Below, in pieces: positions 1-5,515 of a stretch of 5,515 bases of DNA. The notes beneath the pieces are model-generated. The model made no database searches. It was not told where the DNA came from and saw only the letters and a program-made list of their open reading frames with translations. Where the stretch lies: the NCBI GenBank assembly GCA_913053815.1, contig CAJXGK010000150.1:1-5515 (forward strand), read 5' to 3'. The position numbers and the translations under genes are program-made. Source of the stretch: an uncultured Rhodanobacteraceae bacterium (lineage in GTDB: Bacteria > Pseudomonadota > Gammaproteobacteria > Xanthomonadales > Rhodanobacteraceae). Each line of letters starts with the position of its first letter. The stretch's first letter is position 1.

Positions 1-1208
1 AACACCCCCACGCTCGCTTCCTTCAAAATTTCGCTGCGCGCCGTGATACGCCGAGCGTCTTCGGCCCGACGGATTTCATATCCGGCTCGCAACAATAGAC
101 CCAACATTGCTAGGGTCATGATCACACTGGACCCCCCCGAGCTGATCAACGGTAAGGTCAGGCCTTTGGTGGGCAACATGCCCAGGTTGACCCCGATGGA
201 TACCGTCGACTGCAAACCGATCATCAAGGCCACACCAAACGCGACAAACGCCGCATAGCGTTGTCCCAACTGCAACCCAAGCATCCCCAGCCACAGTGCC
301 CGGCCAACCAGCAGGGCGAATATCACGACCACCAGCAGAATGCCGGCAAAACCCAGCTCCTCAGCAATCACCGCAAGTATGAAATCGGTGTGGGCCTCAG
401 GCAGATAGAACAGTTTCTGTACGCTGTCGCCAAGCCCCACCCCAAACCAATGGCCCCGGCCTACCGCAATCAAGGCCTGGGTCAATTGAAAACCGTTACT
501 GAACGGATCCTTCCAGGGGTCCAGGAATGAGGTCAAACGCTTGACCCGATAGCTCTGGCTCAATGCCGCCAAGATGAGCAGCAGTATTAACGGCAGGGCC
601 AGATACAGCAAGTTACGCATCCGTGCCCCACCCAGCCAGACCATTCCCACCACCACGGCCAGCAGTAGAACTGCGGAACCGAAATCGGGCTGTACCAACA
701 GCAGCCCGACCAGTAGGAGGGTCACTCCGATGGGCTTGACCACACCCAACAGATTCTGTTCGACCGCCTGGCGATGGCGAACCAGATAACTGGCGACATA
801 GAGAATCACTGCCAGCTTCACCGCTTCGACCGGCTGAAATCCTGTCACACCTAGATTGATCCAGCGCCGCGCCCCATTGATTCGCATCCCCAGATGAGGG
901 ATGAACACCAAACATAGTAAAGTCACCGCCAGCAGCACCAATACCAGGCTGTAGCGCTCCCAAACCTGCAACTCGATACGGGTCAAGCCCCATGCCAAAG
1001 CCAGCCCTAAGGTCAGAAACAGCAGGTGCCGCTTGAGATAGAAGAACGCGCCATAGTGGCGCCCATCGGCCACCGCAATCGAGGCCGAAGCCACCATAAT
1101 GACGCCCAACACCACCAGGGCAGCCATCGCTAGCAGTAGCCATGAGTCAAAGTGACCTCGCGCTTCATCGTTGCGGCGGGCCTGAGTGCGGGGTGGCCTA
1201 CGGGTCAT
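1..1208 (-). CDS. ftsW: FtsW, septal peptidoglycan glycosyltransferase (SEDS family), 3' end cut by the window
   Basis: Multipass inner-membrane enzyme that polymerises lipid II into glycan strands at the division septum, acting with FtsI (PBP3). The reading frame is open from the ATG at 1208 to base 1: 402 codons and no stop. Since E. coli FtsW has 414 residues, only a few C-terminal residues should be missing. Seen in order: a basic, Arg-rich cytoplasmic N-terminus (residues 1-20); a first hydrophobic segment about 23-46; NGARRWINLG at 111-120 followed by FQPVE at 124-128 (QPAE in E. coli); QPDFGS at 173-178; the periplasmic loop motif YLPEAHTDF at 268-276, whose Asp275 corresponds to the catalytic Asp of SEDS polymerases; and LPTKGLTLPLISSGGSS at 345-361. 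The C-terminal tail after about residue 370 is charged and cytoplasmic. The start overlaps the mraY stop by one base. The family is certain. FtsW rather than RodA rests on the dcw position and the PEAHTDF and PTKGLTLP motifs. Confidence 0.97.
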   Translation of the reverse strand, partial: MTRRPPRTQARRNDEARGHFDSWLLLAMAALVVLGVIMVASASIAVADGRHYGAFFYLKRHLLFLTLGLALAWGLTRIELQVWERYSLVLVLLAVTLLCLVFIPHLGMRINGARRWINLGVTGFQPVEAVKLAVILYVASYLVRHRQAVEQNLLGVVKPIGVTLLLVGLLLVQPDFGSAVLLLAVVVGMVWLGGARMRNLLYLALPLILLLILAALSQSYRVKRLTSFLDPWKDPFSNGFQLTQALIAVGRGHWFGVGLGDSVQKLFYLPEAHTDFILAVIAEELGFAGILLVVVIFALLVGRALWLGMLGLQLGQRYAAFVAFGVALMIGLQSTVSIGVNLGMLPTKGLTLPLISSGGSSVIMTLAMLGLLLRAGYEIRRAEDARRITARSEILKEASVGV

Positions 1209-2290
1209 CAGCGCACCTTCAAGGTCGCCAGACCAATCAGCGCCAACACCACACTAATGATCCAGAAGCGTACGATCACTCGTGGTTCAGGCCAGCCCTT
1301 AAGTTCAAAATGATGGTGGATCGGCGCCATCCTGAACACTCGCCGGCCGGTCAGCTTGAAGCTCGCAACCTGGATGATTACCGATGCTGTTTCCATAACA
1401 AACACCCCCCCCATCACCAGCAACACGATTTCCTGGCGTACGATCATGGCGATCGTGCCGAGTGCGGCGCCTATGGCCAGCGCCCCGACATCCCCCATGA
1501 AAACCTGCGCCGGATAGGTGTTAAACCACAGAAATCCCAGCCCGGCACCCGCCAGGGCGGCACAGAAAATCGCGATTTCACCGGCTCCCGGAATCGATGG
1601 AATATCGAGATAATTCGAGAACACGGCATTCCCGGACAAATAGGCGAACACCCCTAGTGCTACCGCCACCAGCACCGCGGGCATGATGGCTAAACCGTCC
1701 AAACCATCGGTTAGATTCACGGCATTGGAAAAGCCCACAATCAGCAGGTAGGCCAGCGGGATATAAGCCAGGCCCAAGGGCAAGACCACATGCTTGAAAA
1801 GAGGCACAAACAAGGCGGTTTCTGCCGGCACCACGGCACTGACATACAGCACCCCTGCCGCCGTCAATCCAACCAGGGATTGCCAGAAATACTTCCATCG
1901 CGCCGGCATTCCTTGGGGATCCTTCTGAACCAACTTGAGATAGTCGTCATAGAAACCAATGGCCCCAAAGGCCAGTGTCACGCCCAGCACGATCCAGACG
2001 TAGCGGTTATCCAAATTGCTCCAGAGCAGGGTCGAAATCGCCACCGACAGCAAAATCAGGGTGCCACCCATAGTTGGCGTGCCGGCCTTGCTCAGATGGC
2101 TCTGTGGCCCATCACTTCGCACCACCTGACCCGCTTTCATCACCGTCAATCGGCGAATGACTGCCGGCCCTGCAAACAGCGAGAACAGCAATGCCGTCAG
2201 CGCCCCGAGAATAGTTCGCAGGGTAAGGTACTGAAAGACATGGAAGACGCTGAACCATTGCGCCAGCCAGCGGGCCAGTTCAAGCAGCAT
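1208..2290 (-). CDS. mraY: MraY, phospho-N-acetylmuramoyl-pentapeptide-transferase
   Basis: Integral inner-membrane enzyme that transfers phospho-MurNAc-pentapeptide from UDP to undecaprenyl phosphate, forming lipid I and releasing UMP. From the ATG at 2290 the product has 360 residues, the same as E. coli MraY, and the first 23 residues align without gaps. A GTG in the same frame at 2296 would add two residues, but it lies inside the Shine-Dalgarno sequence, so I reject it. Visible motifs: [12 protein letters not shown] at 54-65; GTPTMGG at 70-76; the Asp pair D115-D116 in [24 protein letters not shown] at 189-204; [16 protein letters not shown] at 256-271 with the third catalytic Asp at 267; and [15 protein letters not shown] at 321-335 with the His triad at 325-327. 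About ten hydrophobic segments are spread along the chain, the last at about 338-356. The gene overlaps murF by 11 nt and ftsW by 1 nt. No murD follows it. Confidence 0.99.
   Translation of the reverse strand: MLLELARWLAQWFSVFHVFQYLTLRTILGALTALLFSLFAGPAVIRRLTVMKAGQVVRSDGPQSHLSKAGTPTMGGTLILLSVAISTLLWSNLDNRYVWIVLGVTLAFGAIGFYDDYLKLVQKDPQGMPARWKYFWQSLVGLTAAGVLYVSAVVPAETALFVPLFKHVVLPLGLAYIPLAYLLIVGFSNAVNLTDGLDGLAIMPAVLVAVALGVFAYLSGNAVFSNYLDIPSIPGAGEIAIFCAALAGAGLGFLWFNTYPAQVFMGDVGALAIGAALGTIAMIVRQEIVLLVMGGVFVMETASVIIQVASFKLTGRRVFRMAPIHHHFELKGWPEPRVIVRFWIISVVLALIGLATLKVR
1214..1219 (-). promoter_or_regulatory. Ribosome binding site of ftsW
   Basis: AAGGTG on the minus strand, within the last codons of mraY and 5 nt before the ATG at 1208. 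The match is moderate. Because the mraY stop TGA and the ftsW ATG share one base (TGATG), termination-reinitiation by the same ribosomes probably adds to ftsW expression. Confidence 0.65.
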
Positions 2291-3644
2291 AAGCACCTCC
2301 TGGTCGTTTCATCAGGGCCTCAACCACCCGTTCCATCGCCGCGGCCCGAGAGCCTTTGACCAAACAGGTCAGCCCCGGCGTCAGAGCTGCGGCCAAGGCC
2401 TCCACCAGCTCATTTTGATCTTCAAAGTGCTGAGCCCCCTTGCCGAAGGCCTCACCGGCATACCGACTCAGACGACCCAGTGTCCACAACTTGTTGATCC
2501 CAGCTTCACGAGCACGCTGACCCAGTCTGCTGTGCAGCACCATGGCCTCCGCACCCAGTTCAGCCAAGTCACCCAACACCAGCCAAGTTGGTGCGGAGAC
2601 TGTGGCCAGCATGGTGATGGCCGCCATGACCGAGGAGGGATTGGCGTTGTAGGTATCATCGATCAATGTCCAACCCCCCGGCATCGGGATCACCCGGAAG
2701 CGCCCCGGGACCGACACGACACTCTCCAGACCGATAACGATTTCCGGCAACGATATCTCTACAGCCAGAGCGAGGGCGGTGGCGGCGAGAGCATTCATGA
2801 GATTGTGTGGCCCCGGCAAATGCAGGTTGACCGGTACCGACCCAGCCGGGGTCAACAGTTGGAAACTCGATCCCTGCAAATCCGCAGCGATATTTTCGGC
2901 CCGTACCGCCGCAGCCGCAGCAAGCCCAAAGCGCAGGATCTTCCGGGGGGCCGCCCGATTTGCAAAGGCGCGAGCATAAGCATCGTCGGCATTGATCACC
3001 GCAATACCATTAACCGGTAATGCATCGTAAATGGCCCCCTTGGTTTCAGCCACACCATCAAGCGTTTCGAGCCGCTCGAGATGTGCGGCCGACACATTGT
3101 TGACCAGAGCGATCTGCGGCCTGGCAATACCCGCCAAATAGCTGATATCACCGGGTTTGCCTGCACCCATTTCCAACACCATATAGCGCACCTCATCCGG
3201 GGCCGAGAGCAGGCTGAGAGGGAGACCGATTTCGTTGTTGTAGTTACCGCTGCTGGCATGGGTCGGTGCATACCGCGACAGGATCGCTGTAATCAGAGTT
3301 TTAACCGTCGTCTTACCGCTGGAGCCGGTAATACCCAGCACCTGAACCGGATACTGCGCCCGAACGGCGCTGGCAAGATCGCCCAGAGCCGTTACGACAT
3401 CTTCCACCAATACCTGCGGTAAGGGATGTTTGCAGGGCCGACTGACCAACGCACCGACGGCACCATGCCGGGCGGCATCCTCGAGAAAATCATGGCCATC
3501 GACATGCTGACCACGTATCGCAATAAACAAGGCTCCAAGCTCCAGGTAACGGCTGTCTATGGACACCGATCGCGCCCACGTATCCGCCCCATACAGGTGT
3601 CCTCGAGTCCATATCGCGATATCGCTGAGTTTCAGCTTCAGCAT
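2280..3644 (-). CDS. murF: MurF, UDP-MurNAc-tripeptide--D-alanyl-D-alanine ligase
   Basis: Cytoplasmic ATP-dependent Mur ligase that adds the D-Ala-D-Ala dipeptide to the UDP-MurNAc-tripeptide, the last soluble step before MraY. The product has 454 residues from the ATG at 3644 (E. coli has 452). This start aligns with the E. coli N-terminus and has a GGAG 8 nt upstream. A GTG eight codons earlier (3668) keeps the frame but has no family support. Domains: N-terminal substrate-binding domain about 1-100 (SIDSR at 28-32, DGHDF at 49-53); central ATPase domain with P-loop GSSGKTT at 107-113, [14 protein letters not shown] at 133-146, [10 protein letters not shown] at 158-167 and [18 protein letters not shown] at 186-203, where K202 sits at the carbamylated-Lys position of the family; [11 protein letters not shown] at 278-288; and a C-terminal domain with [10 protein letters not shown] at 329-338, LGDLAELG at 357-364 and KGSRAAAME at 430-438. 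[10 protein letters not shown] differs from the E. coli ELGANHQGEI. An alanine run (242-246) lies in a variable loop. The start overlaps murE by 7 nt. Confidence 0.98.
   Translation of the reverse strand: MLKLKLSDIAIWTRGHLYGADTWARSVSIDSRYLELGALFIAIRGQHVDGHDFLEDAARHGAVGALVSRPCKHPLPQVLVEDVVTALGDLASAVRAQYPVQVLGITGSSGKTTVKTLITAILSRYAPTHASSGNYNNEIGLPLSLLSAPDEVRYMVLEMGAGKPGDISYLAGIARPQIALVNNVSAAHLERLETLDGVAETKGAIYDALPVNGIAVINADDAYARAFANRAAPRKILRFGLAAAAAVRAENIAADLQGSSFQLLTPAGSVPVNLHLPGPHNLMNALAATALALAVEISLPEIVIGLESVVSVPGRFRVIPMPGGWTLIDDTYNANPSSVMAAITMLATVSAPTWLVLGDLAELGAEAMVLHSRLGQRAREAGINKLWTLGRLSRYAGEAFGKGAQHFEDQNELVEALAAALTPGLTCLVKGSRAAAMERVVEALMKRPGGAYAA
2294..2301 (-). promoter_or_regulatory. 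Ribosome binding site of mraY
   Basis: AGGAGGTG on the minus strand, a near-perfect anti-Shine-Dalgarno match inside the last codons of murF. GGAGG ends 5 nt before the ATG at 2290. The GTG at 2296-2294 is part of this site, so it is unlikely to be the initiation codon. This is the strongest ribosome binding site in the window. Confidence 0.88.
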
Positions 3645-5116
3645 GATGCTGACTCCAGGGCTCGGCACGCTTCAGCCATATCATCGAACAGGCGCCGCCT
3701 GCCATTCACCTCCTGATAGGACTCATGACCTTTACCCGCAATCAGCACCACGTCCCCGGACTTGGCTTGCAACACCGCCTGGAAAATCGCCTGGTCACGC
3801 TTGCGAACAATAGACACATCCAGGTCGGCGGGCATGCCGTCGCGAATTTGCACCAGAATTGCTGCGCCGTCCTCTCCGCGCGGATTATCATCCGTCAGCA
3901 GCACCCGGTCGGCCAGTCGCGCCGCAATGGCTCCCATCTGTGGCCGCTTGCCGACATCACGTTCACCCCCACATCCGAACACGCAATAAAGGTGGCCTAC
4001 ACAATGTCGACGCAGGGCCAGCAGGGCCTGCTGCAGGGCATCAGGGGTGTGCGCGTAGTCGATCACCACCAGCGGCTGCGCACCACCACCGACGCGATTC
4101 ATCCGTCCCCGAACCGGCTGCAGCAAAGGCAGCAATCGGGCGATCTCATCGATACCGTGGTTCAGGGCCCCGAGACAGGCCACCACCGCTAGCAGATTCG
4201 CCACATTAAAACGGCCCAGTAAGGGCGAATGAATATCGCGCGAGCCCCATGGGGTATGCAGGCGAAAGTGGATGCCGGTACTGTCGGTACCTATATCACT
4301 GGCATAGATAGCCACATCATTACGTTGCAGCGAATAACCGAGACACCGCACCCCCGCAGCCAGCTCTGGCTGTAGCTTTACCCCAAGCGGGTCATCCAGG
4401 TTGAGGATGGCCGTACCTAAACCCGGCCATTGGAACAGACGCATCTTGGCAGCACCGTAGGACTCCATACTGGAGTGATAATCGAGGTGGTCACGGCTAA
4501 GGTTGGTCAATACGGCCATCTCGAAATCCACCGCATTGACCCGCCCCTGCTCAAGACCATGCGAGGACACCTCCATCGCCACATGGCTCACCCCCTGCTC
4601 GCGGAAACGCGCCAATAGGGCCTGCACTGCGATCGCATCCGGCGTAGTGCGTTCCGCCGCATGCAGATCACCCACCCGTCCGGCTCCCAGCGTACCGATG
4701 CTGGCACTACGGTGCCCAAGCCATTGCAGCGCCTGCGCCAGTAGTTGTACCACCGAGGTTTTACCATTGGTCCCTGTCACTCCGATCACCACCAAATCTC
4801 GGCTTGGCCGACCATACCAGCGCGCCGCCAGGATTCCGACGTAGCTTTGCAGGTCCCGTATCCATAGCACCGGTACCGCAACCTCAAAACTTCCCGCAGG
4901 AGCGGGGGACTCGGCCAACACCACTTTAGCCCCCGCCTCGACAGCACCGGCTGCATGGGTAATGCCATGCTCGCGCAGCCCCTGCAGGGCCAAAAATGCA
5001 GCGCCCGGGACAACTTGACGCGAATCGAGGCTGAGTCCAGCGATCTTCAGATCTATGCAGCGACCGCTATCGACAATTCCGGTCAATAGAGTGTCGAGGT
5101 GCATCCATCGGCTCAT
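3638..5116 (-). CDS. murE: MurE, UDP-MurNAc-L-Ala-D-Glu--meso-diaminopimelate ligase
   Basis: Cytoplasmic Mur ligase that adds the third residue of the stem peptide using ATP. The product has 492 residues from the ATG at 5116 (E. coli has 495). This start forms an ATGA overlap with the ftsI stop and has GGAGG 7 nt upstream. The frame stays open to 5203, but that extension would read through the end of ftsI. Motifs: LSLDSRQV at 28-35 (uridine-binding N-terminal domain); P-loop GVTGTNGKTS at 112-121; ERTTPDA at 155-161; MEVSSHGLEQGR at 181-192; LTNLSRDHLDYH at 203-214; GAAK with K224 at the carbamylated-lysine position known from E. coli; GRFNVANLLA at 301-310; VRGRMNRV at 335-342; DYAHTPDAL at 353-361; DNPR at 410-413; and GKGHESYQ at 461-468. 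In this family DNPR marks meso-diaminopimelate rather than lysine specificity, so a DAP-type wall is inferred. One conservative change is seen: GCGGERD at 381-387, where E. coli has GCGGDRD. Confidence 0.98.
   Translation of the reverse strand: MSRWMHLDTLLTGIVDSGRCIDLKIAGLSLDSRQVVPGAAFLALQGLREHGITHAAGAVEAGAKVVLAESPAPAGSFEVAVPVLWIRDLQSYVGILAARWYGRPSRDLVVIGVTGTNGKTSVVQLLAQALQWLGHRSASIGTLGAGRVGDLHAAERTTPDAIAVQALLARFREQGVSHVAMEVSSHGLEQGRVNAVDFEMAVLTNLSRDHLDYHSSMESYGAAKMRLFQWPGLGTAILNLDDPLGVKLQPELAAGVRCLGYSLQRNDVAIYASDIGTDSTGIHFRLHTPWGSRDIHSPLLGRFNVANLLAVVACLGALNHGIDEIARLLPLLQPVRGRMNRVGGGAQPLVVIDYAHTPDALQQALLALRRHCVGHLYCVFGCGGERDVGKRPQMGAIAARLADRVLLTDDNPRGEDGAAILVQIRDGMPADLDVSIVRKRDQAIFQAVLQAKSGDVVLIAGKGHESYQEVNGRRRLFDDMAEACRALESASC
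3653..3657 (-). promoter_or_regulatory. Ribosome binding site of murF
   Basis: TGGAG on the minus strand within the end of murE, 8 nt before the ATG at 3644. It is weaker than the murE and mraY sites, but the spacing is good, and it supports the ATG at 3644 over the upstream GTG at 3668. Confidence 0.7.
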
Positions 5117-5515
5117 CTCGCCACCTCCCCGGACTTGGCAACCCGCTGGCTGACGACCTGGAGCGGGGCTTGCAGAGCCGGCTTGGGCAAATCGGAGTAC
5201 CACTGCTTGACGTTATCCGGAGGGATATCCAGCAGCCGCAAAGCCGAGCCCATCACTGAACGAAACACCGGTGCGGCAACCAGCCCACCGTAGAAACCGT
5301 TGCGGGTCGGGTCATGCACCACCACCACCGCGACCAGCCGCGGATCACTGGCCGGGGCCATGCCGACAAATACCGCGTTGTACTGGTGATGGTGGTAGCC
5401 GCCGCCATCAGCAATATGGGCGGTGCCGGTTTTGCCGGCGACGGTATATTTCAGGCCCGGCTGGATGCTGTGTGCCGTGCCATAGATACTCTGGATGACG
5501 TCGGTCATGTCATTG
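5113..5515 (-). CDS. ftsI: FtsI (PBP3), septal peptidoglycan D,D-transpeptidase, C-terminal part only
   Basis: Membrane-anchored, periplasmic class B penicillin-binding protein that crosslinks septal peptidoglycan, working with FtsW. Only the last 133 codons are present and the gene continues upstream beyond base 5515, so the membrane anchor, the pedestal domain and the SxxK and SxN motifs cannot be seen. The third active-site motif of the penicillin-binding fold, KTGT, is at 5433-5422 within VAGKTGTAH. It is followed by the conserved strand and turn FVGMAPASDPRLVAVVVV and by FYGGLVAAPVFRSVMG, both typical of the end of the transpeptidase domain. A short loop with three consecutive histidines (5394-5386) separates KTGT from FVGMAP. 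After LLDIPPDN there is a tail of about 31 residues, basic at the very end, with little similarity to the E. coli tail as I recall it. The identification as FtsI, rather than the related PBP2, rests on these motifs plus the position just upstream of murE. The stop overlaps the murE start by 4 nt (ATGA). Confidence 0.95.
   Translation of the reverse strand, partial: NDMTDVIQSIYGTAHSIQPGLKYTVAGKTGTAHIADGGGYHHHQYNAVFVGMAPASDPRLVAVVVVHDPTRNGFYGGLVAAPVFRSVMGSALRLLDIPPDNVKQWYSDLPKPALQAPLQVVSQRVAKSGEVAR
5122..5128 (-). promoter_or_regulatory. Ribosome binding site of murE
   Basis: GGAGGTG on the minus strand, inside the last codons of ftsI. GGAGG ends 7 nt before the ATG at 5116. It decides the murE start in favour of 5116 over the open extension to 5203 and over the in-frame ATG at 5104, and it suits translational coupling through the ATGA overlap. 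Confidence 0.85.

Noticed and set aside
43..294. Short open frames on both strands near the low-coordinate end (43-258 plus strand, 76-294 minus strand)
   Set aside because: The ftsW frame, including the PTKGLTLP motif, runs through this region to base 1. These are shadows of it.
613..1143. A 176-codon open frame on the minus strand, in a different frame from ftsW
   Set aside because: It lies wholly inside ftsW in a shifted frame. The ftsW frame gives a full set of SEDS motifs, while this frame gives a Gly/Arg-rich sequence with no recognisable family.
1142..3020. Long plus-strand open frames (171, 189 and 201 codons at 1142-1657, 1790-2359 and 2415-3020)
   Set aside because: All are antisense to conserved motifs of mraY and murF. 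The translations are rich in His, Gln and Arg, as expected of the complement of membrane and ligase genes, and none resembles a known protein.
3725..4209. Overlapping plus-strand open frames of 155, 75 and 116 codons antisense to murE
   Set aside because: Three overlapping frames on the same strand of a GC-rich gene are typical shadow frames, and murE is intact and conserved opposite them.
5117..5203. Extension of murE upstream to a start at 5203
   Set aside because: It would overlap ftsI by about 90 nt and adds 29 residues with no family counterpart. The ATG at 5116 has a strong ribosome binding site and gives the usual MurE length.
1..5515. Search for tRNA or rRNA genes, CRISPR-like repeats, insertion sequence ends, promoters and terminators
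   Set aside because: The window is fully occupied by overlapping coding sequence. I saw no spaced direct repeats, transposase-like reading frame, or hairpin followed by a T-run that I could support by eye.

Overview
The window is an uninterrupted stretch of the dcw (division and cell wall) cluster of a Gram-negative bacterium. All genes lie on the minus strand, so transcription runs from high to low coordinates. The order in the direction of transcription is ftsI (3' end only), murE, murF, mraY, ftsW (almost complete, running off the window at base 1). Protein motifs and lengths fit a gammaproteobacterium: MraY has 360 residues like the E. coli protein and aligns with it from first to last residue, and MurE carries the DNPR motif of the meso-diaminopimelate-adding type. 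Base composition is moderately GC-rich by eye. The genus cannot be fixed from the sequence alone.

Layout: 5515-5113 is the C-terminal end of the septal transpeptidase FtsI (PBP3), including its KTGT motif. 5116-3638 is murE, 3644-2280 is murF, 2290-1208 is mraY, and 1208-1 is ftsW without its stop codon. There is no intergenic DNA. Every junction is an overlap (4, 7, 11 and 1 nt), and each downstream start has a Shine-Dalgarno sequence inside the preceding gene, so translational coupling within one polycistronic message is likely. No promoter, terminator, RNA gene, repeat array or mobile element was seen.

Functionally, MurE and MurF add the third residue and then D-Ala-D-Ala to the UDP-MurNAc peptide in the cytoplasm. 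MraY transfers the finished phospho-MurNAc-pentapeptide to undecaprenyl phosphate, giving lipid I. FtsW polymerises lipid II at the septum and FtsI crosslinks the new strands.

The one notable departure from the E. coli-type order is that murD, normally between mraY and ftsW, is absent: the mraY stop and the ftsW start share a base (TGATG). The gene must lie elsewhere or be replaced by another route. Otherwise this is an ordinary, well-conserved housekeeping region, and I found no sign of a new system.
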